Assembly: GCF_029590555.1 (NCBI RefSeq)
Contig: NZ_CP081001.1
Span: 2,232,001-2,296,000 of the forward strand
Reading direction: 5' to 3'
DNA from: Sphingobium sp. V4
GTDB taxonomy: Bacteria; Pseudomonadota; Alphaproteobacteria; Sphingomonadales; Sphingomonadaceae
Length of the DNA stretch: 64,000 nucleotides
Of the stretch, positions 39,574 through 49,291 are shown one piece after another. The translations under genes were made by a program, and so were the position numbers. Below the pieces are notes generated by a model. It saw nothing but the letters and a program-made list of their open reading frames with translations. It was not told the origin of the DNA and searched no databases. Each line of letters starts with the position of its first letter. Position 1 is the stretch's first letter.

Positions 39574-39873
39574 TCAGCCTGCGTCACCCGGCGCGGGCTT
39601 GGCCGTCCTGGCGCCTTTGGCGACAGGTTCGCCCGCCTTGCCTTCCAGCGCGTCGAGCCGGGCCTTGAGCAGTTCGACCTCCTCCCGCGCTGCGGCGGCC
39701 ATCGCCTTGACCGCGTCGAATTCCTCGCGCGACACGAATTCCATGCCGCCGATCCATTCCTTCGCCCGCTCGCGCGCGTTGGATTCGAACTCGCGCGTCA
39801 TGCCCGCCACCGTGCCGGCGGCGCCGTTCACCAGCTTGGCCAGATCGTCGAAAAAGCGGTTCTCGCTCTGCAT
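39574..39873 (-). CDS. Accessory factor UbiK family protein (BMFP)
   Basis: 99-residue membrane-fusogenic coiled-coil protein. An amphipathic N-terminal helix (NRFFDDLAKLVNGAAGTVAGM) is followed by the coiled-coil region EFVSREEFDAVKAMAAAAREEVELLKARLDALE and a basic tail. In gammaproteobacteria UbiK aids ubiquinone synthesis with UbiJ. The same role is an inference here. The ATG at 39873 starts the conserved block. Confidence 0.85.
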   Translation of the reverse strand: MQSENRFFDDLAKLVNGAAGTVAGMTREFESNARERAKEWIGGMEFVSREEFDAVKAMAAAAREEVELLKARLDALEGKAGEPVAKGARTAKPAPGDAG

Positions 39874-39913
39874 TGCTCTATCCTCATTGCGGCGCGTCGG
39901 GCGCGCCAGACAT

Positions 39914-40462
39914 TCATATCTGGGTCTTGAGCGCCGGAGCGACAAGGGTCTCGGCCTCAGGGTTCAGGCGGCCGATCTCATAATTGAGGAAGGAGGCGAA
40001 AGCCAGCCAGCAGAGATAGGGCAGCAGCAACAGGCCCGCGAAGCGCCGGATGCGCCAGAACAGCGCGATCGTTGCGGCCACGACGAGGATGAGGGCCAGC
40101 AGCAACGCCAGCGAGCCGCCGACCTGGTGCCAACGAAAGAAAAGCGGCGACCAGGCGAGGTTCATCAGCAACTGGACCAGGAACAGCGCGATCGCGGCGC
40201 CCCGCCCCCTTGCCCTGCGTGCGTCCAGCACGATCGCGAAGGCCAGCGCCATCAGGATGTAGAGGATGGTCCACGCGACGCCGAAGGCCCAGCCGGGCGG
40301 CATCAGCACGGGCTTTTCCAGCGCGTCGAACCAGCGATTGCCATAGCCGCTATTGGCGAGCCTGCCCGACAGGAAGCCCAGAAAGACGATGGCGGGCACC
40401 GTCACCAGCGCCCAGCGCAGATAGGCGAGACGCAACTGACCCTGGGACGCAATCTGGTTCAT
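39914..40462 (-). CDS. TspO/MBR family protein
   Basis: 182-residue five-helix membrane protein. Characteristic residues include the WFDALEKPVLMPPGWAFGVAWTILYILMALA stretch and NLAWSPLFFRWHQVG, plus a C-terminal LPYLCWLAFASFLNYEI, as in TspO proteins that bind porphyrins and cholesterol-like ligands. In Rhodobacter TspO modulates photosynthesis-gene expression and tetrapyrrole traffic. No tetrapyrrole gene is nearby. The ATG at 40462 is preferred to an upstream TTG. Confidence 0.92.
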   Translation of the reverse strand: MNQIASQGQLRLAYLRWALVTVPAIVFLGFLSGRLANSGYGNRWFDALEKPVLMPPGWAFGVAWTILYILMALAFAIVLDARRARGRGAAIALFLVQLLMNLAWSPLFFRWHQVGGSLALLLALILVVAATIALFWRIRRFAGLLLLPYLCWLAFASFLNYEIGRLNPEAETLVAPALKTQI

Positions 40463-40486
40463 CGACGGCAACAACCCCCACGCATG

Positions 40487-43400
40487 TCACTCGGCTGGTT
40501 CGGGCGAATCCTTGAGCGCCGATTCCAGCTTGCGGCTAACGGTTTGCGGAGAAACCGTGCGCTTGGCAACGCGGGAATAGAAGATCGGGATCAGGAACAG
40601 GGTGATGAGCGTCGCCAGGCTGACGCCGAACACCACGACCACGCCGATCGAATGGCGTGCCGCCGCCCCTGCCCCGCCCCGGATGACCAGCGGCACCGCG
40701 CCGATCACAGTCGCGATCGAGGTCATCAGGATCGGCCGCAGGCGGCGCGTCGCGGCCTCGCGAATGGCCTGCGCGATCTCCAGCCCCTCGTCGCGCAGCT
40801 GGTTGGCGAATTCGACGATCAGGATGCCGTTCTTGGCCGCCAGCCCGACCAGCATGACTATGCCGATCTGGCTGTAGAGATTGATGGTCCCGCCGGTGAT
40901 AGCCAGCCCGATGACGCCGCCGGCCACCGCCAGCGGCACGGTGGCGATGATGACGCCGGGATGGATGAAGCTTTCGAACTGGGCCGCCAGCAGCAGGAAG
41001 ACAATGACGATGGTAAGGCCGAACACGAGCCAGATCGCGCTGCCCGTCTCGCGCAGCGACTGGCTTTCGCCGCGATAGCCCAGCGCCAGCACTTCGGGCG
41101 ACTGGCGCGCCTGCTCCTCCAGCCAGCCGAGCGCTTCGCCGAGCGAAGTACCCGGCGCCAGCGCCGCCGTCAGGGTGATAGCGCGCAGCTTGTTGTAGCG
41201 GTTGAGCTGGCGCGGCCCCGCCACTTCCTTGACCGTGACCAGCGTCGACAGCGGCACCAGAACGCCGGTGCGCGACCGCACATGGATGCGCTCCAGATCC
41301 GCCAGCGTCTCGCGCCCTTCATCCTCCGCCTGGACCAGCACGCGATATTCCTCGCCCCGGTCGACATAGGTGCCAACCCGGCGCGACCCCAGCAGGCTTT
41401 GCAGCGCCTGGCTGACATCATCGACCGAAACCCCCAGGTCGCCGGCGCGGGCGAGGTTGGTTTCGATCCGCATCTGCGGCTTGCTTTCCTTGTAATCGCT
41501 GTCGAGGTTGATGAGTCCGGGATAGTCCGCAGCTGCCATGACGATGCGGTTTCGAGCGGCCACCAGGCCTTCATAGGTGGATCCGGCCAGCACGATATTG
41601 ACCGGCAGGCCACGCCCGCGCCCCAGCCCCGATCGCGGTGCGGCATTGCCGCGCACGCCGGGCTGGTCGGCGATCACCTTGTTGATGACGGTCGCGACCT
41701 GCGCGGTGGTGATGGTACGATCCTCCCACGGACGCAGGAAAGCGATGATGTTGCCGCCGTTGAAATCGTCGGTCGCGCCAAAGCCGGCGGGCGTGCGGAT
41801 GACCAGGTTCTGAAGCGTGCCATCCTTGCGCAGATAGGCGAGGTCATCCTCGATCTTGCGCATATAGGCCATCATGCGATTGAAGCCGGTGCCTTCGGGT
41901 GCGCTGATCTGGGCTTCGACCACGCCCGTATCTTCGGCCGGGGCGAGTTCGCTGGGCAGGCGGGTGAAGAAGAAACCGCCGATCGCAAGGAAGATCAGCA
42001 CGCCGGCCAGCGGCAGCAGCGGCCGGCGCAACACTGCGTCGAGCCAGCGGGCATAGCCGTCCTCCAGTCGCTGGAAGCGGGCATCGACCCAACGCGCCAG
42101 CCGGCCGCGCTCGGCGGTCCTGAGCAACTTGGAACAGAGCATCGGCGCGAGGCTGAGCGAGATGAAGCCGGAGAAGGCGATCGCCGCGATCATCGCGATG
42201 GCGAGTTCGCGGAACAGAAGCCCGGTCTGGCCGGCGAGGAACATGACCGGCACGAACACGGCGCAGACGACGAGCGTGGTGGAGATGATCGCAAAGCCCA
42301 CCTGCCGGGTGCCGAGATAGGCGGCGACCAGCGGGTCTTCGCCCTGTTCGATGCGGTGATAGACATTTTCCAGCACGACGATCGCGTCATCGACCACCAG
42401 CCCGATCGCCAGCACGAAGGCGAGCAGGGTCAGCAGATTGATCGACAGGCCGAGCAACCACATCACCGCGCAGGTGGCGAGCAGGCAGATGGGCACGGTG
42501 ATGGCCGGGATGATGGTGGCGCGCACCGAGCCGAGGAACAGGAAGATGACGAGGATGACGAGCAGCGCCGCTTCGATCAGCGTGTCGTAGACATTGTCGA
42601 TCGCGCGTTCGATGAAGAGGGATTCGTCGGTGCCGATGGCGACCCGCATCCCCTGCGGCAAGGTGGGCTTCAGTTCCGCGATCAGCGCCTTGGCCTTTTG
42701 CGCGACATCGAGCGTGTTCGCGCCCGACTGGCGGATGATGCCGATGCCGATCGCCGTCCCCTGGTTGGAGCGGAAGCTGCTGTAGGGATTTTCCGCGGCT
42801 TCCTCGATCCGGGCGACGTCGCCGAGCTTTACCTGATAGCCGTCCGTCCCGCGGCCGACGACAAGTTGCGCGAACTGGTCGGGCGTGGCGAAGGGGCGTT
42901 CGACGCGCAGGGTCTGGTTCTGGTCCCGCGATTCGAAGCGGCCGGCCGGCAATTCGACATTCTGGCTGCGCAGCGCCGTTTCGACATCGGCCGGCGTCAG
43001 TCCGAAGGCGGCGAGCCGTTCGGCGTTGAACCAGACCCTGGTCGAAGGGCGCGCTTCCCCGCTGATATTGGCGCGGGCGACTCCATCGATCGCGGCGAAG
43101 CGATCGACGACGTTGCGGTCGAGATAGTCGCTGATCTGGATGGGCGACCAACCGGGCCGCGAGAAGGCGATGAAGAGGATGGCGCGCGCGTCCGAATCCA
43201 CCTTGCGGATTTCGGGCGCCAGAGCGTCCTCCGGCAAATCCTCCGTCACCGATCCCACGCGGTCGCGCACGTCGTTGGCGGCGCTGTCTATGTCGCGCGA
43301 GGGGTCGAATTCGATATTGATGTTGGACGTGCCGTCCTGCGAGGTCGAGGTGATCGTCTGGATGCCCTGCACCCCGGCCACCGCATCCTCGATCAACTGG

Positions 43401-43591
43401 GTGATGCGGGTTTCAACCACCGATGCCGCCGCGCCGGTATAGCTGGTTTCGACTGACACGATCGGTGGATCGGTGTCGGGATATTCGCGCACCGACAGGC
43501 TGATGTAACCGACGACGCCGACGATGCAGAGCAGCACCGCGACCACGGCGGCGAAGACCGGGCGGCGGACGGACAGGTCGGACAGTTGCAT
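40487..43591 (-). CDS. RND efflux transporter permease (HAE1 family)
   Basis: 1034-residue inner-membrane proton/drug antiporter. It begins LSDLSVRRPVFAAVVAVLL, has two periplasmic porter regions, and shows the central helix 4 motif LAIGLVVDDAIVVLENVYHRIEQG with the proton-relay aspartates. The C-terminal half repeats the fold (GLAAKNGILIVEFANQLRDEG, with the relay lysine region). Length and motifs fit MdtB/MexD-like pumps. The adaptor gene is 4 bases upstream. No outer-membrane factor or regulator is encoded alongside, so it probably uses a TolC-like protein from elsewhere. Confidence 0.94.
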   Translation of the reverse strand: MQLSDLSVRRPVFAAVVAVLLCIVGVVGYISLSVREYPDTDPPIVSVETSYTGAAASVVETRITQLIEDAVAGVQGIQTITSTSQDGTSNINIEFDPSRDIDSAANDVRDRVGSVTEDLPEDALAPEIRKVDSDARAILFIAFSRPGWSPIQISDYLDRNVVDRFAAIDGVARANISGEARPSTRVWFNAERLAAFGLTPADVETALRSQNVELPAGRFESRDQNQTLRVERPFATPDQFAQLVVGRGTDGYQVKLGDVARIEEAAENPYSSFRSNQGTAIGIGIIRQSGANTLDVAQKAKALIAELKPTLPQGMRVAIGTDESLFIERAIDNVYDTLIEAALLVILVIFLFLGSVRATIIPAITVPICLLATCAVMWLLGLSINLLTLLAFVLAIGLVVDDAIVVLENVYHRIEQGEDPLVAAYLGTRQVGFAIISTTLVVCAVFVPVMFLAGQTGLLFRELAIAMIAAIAFSGFISLSLAPMLCSKLLRTAERGRLARWVDARFQRLEDGYARWLDAVLRRPLLPLAGVLIFLAIGGFFFTRLPSELAPAEDTGVVEAQISAPEGTGFNRMMAYMRKIEDDLAYLRKDGTLQNLVIRTPAGFGATDDFNGGNIIAFLRPWEDRTITTAQVATVINKVIADQPGVRGNAAPRSGLGRGRGLPVNIVLAGSTYEGLVAARNRIVMAAADYPGLINLDSDYKESKPQMRIETNLARAGDLGVSVDDVSQALQSLLGSRRVGTYVDRGEEYRVLVQAEDEGRETLADLERIHVRSRTGVLVPLSTLVTVKEVAGPRQLNRYNKLRAITLTAALAPGTSLGEALGWLEEQARQSPEVLALGYRGESQSLRETGSAIWLVFGLTIVIVFLLLAAQFESFIHPGVIIATVPLAVAGGVIGLAITGGTINLYSQIGIVMLVGLAAKNGILIVEFANQLRDEGLEIAQAIREAATRRLRPILMTSIATVIGAVPLVIRGGAGAAARHSIGVVVVFGVSLATLITLFLIPIFYSRVAKRTVSPQTVSRKLESALKDSPEPAE

Positions 43592-43595
43592 GGCT

Positions 43596-44639
43596 TCAGC
43601 CCGCTGCCTTGGCGGGACCGGGCTTGTCGCCGGCCAGCCGCACCGTCACCCCGTCGGTCAGCTTGACCACGCCTTCGGTCACGACCTTCTGCCCGGCCTT
43701 CAGCCCCCCGGTGATTTCGACGAGGCCGTTCTGGCGGATGCCGGTGTCGACCTTCACGCGCTTTGCGGTGCGATCCTCCAGCACGAACACGAAACGCTCA
43801 TCGCCATCGCCGACAACGGCCAGTTCGGGCACCGCGAGCGACTGGCGCTGGCTGGCGAGGACGCTGACGGTCAGCAACATGCCCGGCTTCAGCGCATGAT
43901 CGGGATTGGGCAGGATGGCGCGCACCCGGATGGCGCGGGTGGCGGGATCGATCACCGGGTCGATGGTGGCGATCATGCCGGCAAAGGGCCGATCGGGCCA
44001 TGCGGCGGAGACCGCCTTGATCGGCATCCCTTCCCGGAGCAGCGACAGCCGGGTTTCGGGAATGGTGAAGTCCAGCTTGATGCGGCTGATGTCGCTGACC
44101 GTGGCGATCGCGGTGCCGGCGGTGACGATCGCGCCGGGCGATACGGTGCGCAGGCTGACCCAGCCGGCGAAGGGCGCGCGGATGACGCGGTCGCCGATCG
44201 AGGCGCGGGCCAGGTCGGCATTGGCGCGGGCGGAGTTGGCAAGCGCGGTCTGCTGGTCGAGCGTCGCCCCGGTGGCGAAGCCGCGCGCCTTCAACGCCTG
44301 GATGCGCTGGAGCTGCTGGCTCGCCTGAAGCGCGGTCGCCTCGGCCGAGGCGAGTTCGGCCCTTTCCTGCCCCACGGCGAGGGTCGCGATCACCTGCCCC
44401 TTCGCCACGAAGCCGCCATCCGCGAAGTTGAGGGCGGTGATCCGCTCCGTCACCGGCGCGGACAGCACCACCTGTTCATTGGCCAGCGCGGTGCCCACCG
44501 CTTCGAGCGTGTCGGTGAAGCTGACCCGCGCGATCGGACCAGCCTCCACCAGCGGCACGGCGCGCGGTTTCTGCTGTTTTTCGCCATTGCAACCGGCGAG
44601 GCAAAGGGCTGTGAGAATGATAGGCAGAAACGGGCGCAT
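43596..44639 (-). CDS. RND efflux periplasmic adaptor subunit
   Basis: 347-residue membrane-fusion lipoprotein or anchored protein. The N-terminus LPIILTALCLAGCNGEKQ has a lipobox LAGC, so lipidation at Cys18 is likely. A lipoyl/barrel-sandwich domain (QVVLSAPVTERITALNFADGGFV ... VIRAPFAGWVSLRTVSPGAIV) flanks a short helical hairpin, followed by beta-barrel and membrane-proximal domains. It bridges the permease encoded 4 bases downstream to an outer-membrane channel. Confidence 0.92.
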   Translation of the reverse strand: MRPFLPIILTALCLAGCNGEKQQKPRAVPLVEAGPIARVSFTDTLEAVGTALANEQVVLSAPVTERITALNFADGGFVAKGQVIATLAVGQERAELASAEATALQASQQLQRIQALKARGFATGATLDQQTALANSARANADLARASIGDRVIRAPFAGWVSLRTVSPGAIVTAGTAIATVSDISRIKLDFTIPETRLSLLREGMPIKAVSAAWPDRPFAGMIATIDPVIDPATRAIRVRAILPNPDHALKPGMLLTVSVLASQRQSLAVPELAVVGDGDERFVFVLEDRTAKRVKVDTGIRQNGLVEITGGLKAGQKVVTEGVVKLTDGVTVRLAGDKPGPAKAAG

Positions 44640-44693
44640 GGCAGAGGGCTATCGGGCCTTTCAACGCGACACAAGCTGACCGTTGGTCGCGTC

Positions 44694-44710
44694 ATGTATC
44701 AATATGTATC
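44694..44710 (-). promoter_or_regulatory. Tandem ATGTATC repeat upstream of the efflux genes
   Basis: Two exact copies of ATGTATC (44694-44700 and 44704-44710) are separated by AAT, a 10-base period, in the 96-base gap between the tlyA stop and the efflux adaptor start. ACATAC at 44725-44730 is a related inverted half-site. It is a possible regulator binding site. No promoter boxes are clear. Confidence 0.3.
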
Positions 44711-44735
44711 GGGGCGGAAAACGAACATACGTCCA

Positions 44736-45473
44736 TTATCCACCAAGCCGGGCATGGATAAGAAATTCGACATTGCCCTGCGGCCCGGTGATCGGGCTTT
44801 GCGTCACGCCTTCGACGGTCCAGCCCTGACTGCTCACCCAGTCCCGCACCTCCGCGCAGACCCGTTCATGGACGGCGGGATCGCGCACCACGCCATTCTT
44901 GCCCACCTCCTCGCGCCGTGCCTCGAACTGCGGCTTGACGAGCGCGAGCAGATGGGCGCCGGCGCGGGCGAATGTCATCGGCCGCTCCAGCACCTTGGCC
45001 AGGCTGATGAAGCTGGCGTCGCACACGATGATGTCGACCGGCCCGGCGATGTGGGCATCGGTCAGGATGCGGGCGCTGGTCTGTTCATGGACGATGACGC
45101 GGTCGTCGGAGCGCAGTTTCCAGGCGAGCTGGTTGGTGCCGCTATCGACCGCATAGACCTTCGCGGCGCCGTGGGTCAGCAGCACGTCGGTGAAGCCGCC
45201 GGTCGAGGAGCCGACGTCGATCGCCACCATGCCGGTCACGTCGATCGCGAATTGCTCCAGCCCATGGGCCAGCTTGATGCCCCCGCGCGACACCCAGGGA
45301 TGATCGCGGCCGCGCACGTCGAGGTCCGTTCCCTCGGGCACCTGCTGCCCCGCCTTCTCGATCTTCCGGTCGCCGAGATAGACGAGGCCGGCGAGGATGA
45401 GCGCCTGGGCGCGGGCGCGGCTTTCGGCGAGGCCGCTGTCGACGAGCAACTGGTCGGCGCGGATCTTGGCCAT
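44736..45473 (-). CDS. tlyA: TlyA-family rRNA cytidine-2'-O-methyltransferase / hemolysin-like protein
   Basis: 245 residues. An N-terminal S4 RNA-binding domain (RADQLLVDSGLAESRARAQALILAGLV) is fused to an FtsJ-like SAM methyltransferase domain with the binding motif VAIDVGSSTGGFTDVLL. Its catalytic region is CDASFISL and LVKPQFEARREEVGKNGVV. In mycobacteria TlyA methylates 16S and 23S rRNA cytidines. The ATG overlaps the stop of the preceding disulfide reductase gene (ATGA). Confidence 0.92.
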   Translation of the reverse strand: MAKIRADQLLVDSGLAESRARAQALILAGLVYLGDRKIEKAGQQVPEGTDLDVRGRDHPWVSRGGIKLAHGLEQFAIDVTGMVAIDVGSSTGGFTDVLLTHGAAKVYAVDSGTNQLAWKLRSDDRVIVHEQTSARILTDAHIAGPVDIIVCDASFISLAKVLERPMTFARAGAHLLALVKPQFEARREEVGKNGVVRDPAVHERVCAEVRDWVSSQGWTVEGVTQSPITGPQGNVEFLIHARLGG

Positions 45474-47512
45474 CAGCGCACCAGATCCGTCAGCGTGGCG
45501 GGAGTCAGCAATTGCGGCAATGTCAGGGCCTCCCTGCCCGGCGCATACCAAAGGTAGAGCGGAACGCCCGAGCGGCCCTGGCTTTCCAGGAAGCGGGTGA
45601 TGGCGGGATCGGCGTTGGTCCAGTCGCCGACCATCACCGTGACGCCGGCCTGTTCGAAGGCGGCGCGGGTTTCGGCGCGGTCGATGGCGGCGGCCTCGTT
45701 CGCCTTGCAGGTCAGGCACCAGTCGGCGGTGAAATAGAGGAAGACCGGCTTGTTGGCGGCGCGCAGCTCGGCCAGTTTCTGGACACCGAACTGGACACTA
45801 GTTTCGCTCTTTTCGGCGACGACCGGGGCGCGGCTCGGCAAGGCGAGGCTGCCGCTGGCCAACAGCGCCGCGGCCGCCAGCGCGGCGACCAGCCCGCCGC
45901 CCTTGCCGAGCCGCTGCCGACCGCCGAGCCACCAGAGGAGCAGGGCCAGCAGCAAGGCCGCAGCAAGGCCGATCGTCATGCCCGGCACGCCGCGTTGCTG
46001 CCCCAGCAACCAGGCAAGGCCCAGCGCGGTCAGGAACATCGGAACGGCAAGCATCTTCTGGACGCGCCCCATCCAGGCACCCGGCCTTGGCAAACGATTG
46101 CGGAGGGCCGGGAGATAGGCGAGCAGCAGGAAGGGCAGCGCAAGACCCAGCCCCAGGCCGACGAATATGGCGAGCGCGGCGGGCAAGGGCAGCAGCAGCG
46201 CCGCCCCCATCGCCGCCGCCATGAACGGCCCGGTGCAGGGGGTTGCGACGAAGGCGACCAGCGCCCCGGTCCAGAAGGAACCGGCAAGACCGCCCTTCCC
46301 CGCGAGGCGATCGCTCCCGCCATAGGCGCCAAGGTCGAACAGGCCCGCCAGATTGAAGGCGATCGCCGTCACCAGCAGCAGCAGCGCGAGGATGATGCGC
46401 GGATCCTGCAACTGGAACGCCCAGCCGACCGCCCCGCCTGCCGCGCGCAGCGCCAGCAGGAGCGCGCCCAGCGCGAGGCAGGTGAGGATGATGCCGGCGG
46501 TGTAGGCCAGCGCCTCGCGCCGCACCGTGCGTTCGTCCCCGCCCGCCTTGGCCAGCTTCATCGCCTTGAGGCCCAGAATCGGGAAGACGCAGGGCATGAT
46601 GTTAAGCAACAGCCCACCCAGCAGCGCCCCGCCCAGCGCGGCAAGGATCGCGCCCGCCTGTCCGCCAATGGCCTGTCCGCCGCTCGCCCCCGCCACATGT
46701 CCGGGCCGGGCGGTCAGGAGGAAGCCGACATGGTCGCCGGTGCGCAGAACGGCCTGCACCATGCCGCCCTTCCCGCCTTCGGCCGCGTCCGTTTCGATCA
46801 GCAGCCGGTCGCCGTCGCGCGTCACCGTCTGCGGCGCGGCGTAGCGGGCCAGCCCTTCGGCCAGCGGAAAGAGGTGGATGTCGCTCGCCCTCGCGCTCGC
46901 CGGGAAGGGCACCGACAGGCGCACCCTGCCGTCCTTCACCTCATAGGTCGCCTCTGACCCCAGCGGCCGGGGCAGATGGATGCGCCAGCCGTCGAAGCGC
47001 GTGCGATCCGATGCCGCGACCATCCCGTCCCCCGCGACCAGATCGAGCGTCAGTTCTCCGCTTTCGGGCACGCACACCTTGTCGGTGCAGGCCAGCCATT
47101 GCGCCCTGGCCCGGACCGGCAGCCGCGTGCCGGGCGCGATGCCGGCCGCGACCTTGAGCGTCGCGAGCACCGCATAGGGGCCTTCATAGACATGGTTCAT
47201 CAGGCCCGAGATGACCAGGGTTTCCGGCACCGGATAGCGCAACCGCCCGATGCTGACGCCCTTGGGCAGGGTCCATTCGACGGTCATGCCGAGGCCCGCG
47301 TCGCCGGGATTTTCCCAATAGCCGTGCCATCCCGCCTCCGGCGTCATGGCGAAGGCGATGGTCGTGCCCGCGCCGGGCGCGGGCGCGGCGCTTTCGGCGA
47401 CCAGTCGCGCGGCGATATGCGCCTTGCCGCCCCCGAACGCACCCTGCGCGTGCGCGGCGGGCAGGCTCGCCAGCAGGGCAAGCGTCATCAATATGACTTG
47501 AAAAATCCGCAT
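45473..47512 (-). CDS. ScsB/DsbD-like thiol:disulfide interchange protein
   Basis: 679 residues. Signal peptide (LALLASLPAAHAQG), then an N-terminal periplasmic beta-sandwich region with a CTDKVC cysteine pair near residue 142. A central CcdA-like set of about eight membrane helices follows, with the redox cysteines in MPCVFPILGLKAMK and TPCTGPFMAAAMG. The C-terminal thioredoxin domain has YFTADWCLTCKANE. It passes cytoplasmic electrons to periplasmic thiols. The N-terminal domain is of the ScsB type rather than the classical DsbD alpha domain. Coupled by overlap to tlyA and divergent from phoK. Confidence 0.9.
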   Translation of the reverse strand: MRIFQVILMTLALLASLPAAHAQGAFGGGKAHIAARLVAESAAPAPGAGTTIAFAMTPEAGWHGYWENPGDAGLGMTVEWTLPKGVSIGRLRYPVPETLVISGLMNHVYEGPYAVLATLKVAAGIAPGTRLPVRARAQWLACTDKVCVPESGELTLDLVAGDGMVAASDRTRFDGWRIHLPRPLGSEATYEVKDGRVRLSVPFPASARASDIHLFPLAEGLARYAAPQTVTRDGDRLLIETDAAEGGKGGMVQAVLRTGDHVGFLLTARPGHVAGASGGQAIGGQAGAILAALGGALLGGLLLNIMPCVFPILGLKAMKLAKAGGDERTVRREALAYTAGIILTCLALGALLLALRAAGGAVGWAFQLQDPRIILALLLLVTAIAFNLAGLFDLGAYGGSDRLAGKGGLAGSFWTGALVAFVATPCTGPFMAAAMGAALLLPLPAALAIFVGLGLGLALPFLLLAYLPALRNRLPRPGAWMGRVQKMLAVPMFLTALGLAWLLGQQRGVPGMTIGLAAALLLALLLWWLGGRQRLGKGGGLVAALAAAALLASGSLALPSRAPVVAEKSETSVQFGVQKLAELRAANKPVFLYFTADWCLTCKANEAAAIDRAETRAAFEQAGVTVMVGDWTNADPAITRFLESQGRSGVPLYLWYAPGREALTLPQLLTPATLTDLVR

Positions 47513-47589
47513 CGGGCCTCTGGTCGCGTGGATGCATGGGGGCTAGGTCGCTCCCTATCCGCCGTCAAGGCATGAGAAGGTTATAGAAT

Positions 47590-49257
47590 ATGTTCAAACG
47601 CGTCGCCGCCGCCCTGTTGCTCGCCAGCGCCATGCCCGTCATGGCGCAAACGCCCGCCCCCGCCCCCGTTGCCGCGACCGTCGCGCCCGTCGCTGCCCCC
47701 AAGCTGATCGTCGCGATCAGCATCGACCAGTTTTCCGCCGACCTTTTCAGCGAATATCGCCAATATTACAGCGCGGGCCTCAAGCGGCTGACACAGGGAG
47801 CGGTCTTTCCGCGCGGCTACCAGAGCCATGCCGCGACGGAGACCTGCCCCGGCCATTCGACCATCCTGACCGGCAGCCGCCCGGCGCGCACCGGCATCAT
47901 CGCCAACAGCTGGTTCGATCTCGGCACGGGCCGTGAGGACAAGGCGATCTACTGCGCCGAGGATGAAAGCGCGCCGGGCAGCAACAGCGACGCTTATGTC
48001 GCCTCGCCCGTCCATCTGAAGGTACCGACGCTGGGCGGCCGGATGAAGGCGGCGAACCCCGCCACCCGCGTCGTGTCGGTCGCGGGCAAGGATCGCGCGG
48101 CGATCATGATGGGCGGGCCGACCGCCGACCAGGTCTGGTGGCTGGGCGGCGCGCAGGGCTATGTCAGCTACAAGGGCGTCCCCACCCCGCCGCTGGTCGC
48201 GAAGGTGAACCAGGTGTTCGCCCAGCGCCTGGCCCAGCCGAATCCCGGCTTCGAACTGCCCGCCCAGTGTGCGGCCAAGGATTTTCCGGTGCAGGCGGGC
48301 AATCGCACGGTCGGCACCGGCCGCTTCGCGCGCGACGCGGGCGACTATAACGGCTTTCGCATCTCGCCCGAACAGGATGCGATGACCCTGGCTTTCGCCG
48401 CCGCCGCGATCGAGACCATGGGCCTTGGCAAGCAGACCCAGACCGACATCATCTCGATCGGCCTGTCGGCGACCGATTATATCGGCCACACCTATGGCAC
48501 CGAAGGCACCGAAAGCTGCATCCAGGTCGACCGGCTGGACCAGGAACTGGGCGCCTTCTTCGACCGGCTCGACAAGGATGGCATCGACTATGTGGTGGTG
48601 CTGACCGCCGACCATGGCGGCCATGACCTGCCCGAACGCCATCGGCTGAACGCCATGCCGATGGAAAGCCGGGTCGACATGGCGCTGACGCCCAAGGCGC
48701 TGTCGGCCGCCGTCGCCGAGAAGGCCGGCCTGCCGGGCCGGAAGGTCATCTGGGGTGACGGGCCGGCGGGCGACCTCTATTTCGACAAGGGGCTGACCGC
48801 CGCGCAGCGCGCGCGCGTGGAAGCCGAGGCGCTCAAGCTGCTGCGCGCCCATCCGCAGGTCGAGACGGTGTTCACCAAGGCCGAAATCGCCGCCACCCCC
48901 TCTCCCTCCGGCCCGCCCGAAAGCTGGAGCCTGATCCAGGAAGCGCGCGCCAGCTTCGATTCCGAACGGTCCGGCGACCTGCTGCTGCTGCTCAAGCCGC
49001 GCGTCATGTCGATCCCCGAACGGGCGGTGATGGGCGCGGTCGCCACCCACGGCTCGCCCTGGGACACAGACCGTCGCGTGCCGATCCTGTTCTGGCGCAA
49101 GGACATGCGCCATTTCGAACAGCCGCTGGGGGTCGAAACGGTCGACATCATGCCCAGCCTCGCAGCGCTGATCGGCCTGCCCGTGGCGAAGGGCGAAATC
49201 GACGGGCGTTGCCTGGACCTGATCGCGGGTGCGGGCGACAGTTGCGCACCGGAATAG
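47590..49257 (+). CDS. phoK: Secreted alkaline phosphatase of the PhoK/SPAP type
   Basis: 555 residues with signal peptide cleavage after MPVMAQ. It matches, as I recall it, the Sphingomonas sp. BSAR-1 PhoK sequence along almost its whole length: KLIVAISIDQFSADLFSEYR at the start, the nucleophile Thr85 in ATETCPGHSTILTG, zinc ligands in SIGLSATDYIGH and LTADHGGHDLPERH, and ATHGSPWDTDRRVP near the end. PhoK is a zinc/calcium phosphomonoesterase of the nucleotide pyrophosphatase-like superfamily, secreted to take phosphate from organic esters. It is a single-gene unit. No phosphate-regulon box was recognised upstream. Confidence 0.93.
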   Translation: MFKRVAAALLLASAMPVMAQTPAPAPVAATVAPVAAPKLIVAISIDQFSADLFSEYRQYYSAGLKRLTQGAVFPRGYQSHAATETCPGHSTILTGSRPARTGIIANSWFDLGTGREDKAIYCAEDESAPGSNSDAYVASPVHLKVPTLGGRMKAANPATRVVSVAGKDRAAIMMGGPTADQVWWLGGAQGYVSYKGVPTPPLVAKVNQVFAQRLAQPNPGFELPAQCAAKDFPVQAGNRTVGTGRFARDAGDYNGFRISPEQDAMTLAFAAAAIETMGLGKQTQTDIISIGLSATDYIGHTYGTEGTESCIQVDRLDQELGAFFDRLDKDGIDYVVVLTADHGGHDLPERHRLNAMPMESRVDMALTPKALSAAVAEKAGLPGRKVIWGDGPAGDLYFDKGLTAAQRARVEAEALKLLRAHPQVETVFTKAEIAATPSPSGPPESWSLIQEARASFDSERSGDLLLLLKPRVMSIPERAVMGAVATHGSPWDTDRRVPILFWRKDMRHFEQPLGVETVDIMPSLAALIGLPVAKGEIDGRCLDLIAGAGDSCAPE

Positions 49258-49291
49258 CAGAGCCCGCTCGCTTCGGGCGAACGGAAATCGC

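Noticed and set aside
39599..43456. Open frame of 1285 codons antisense to the RND permease and neighbouring genes
   Set aside because: It is the mirror frame of high-GC genes, rich in Arg, Ala, Gly, Gln and Asp with no domain pattern, and it runs across several real genes.
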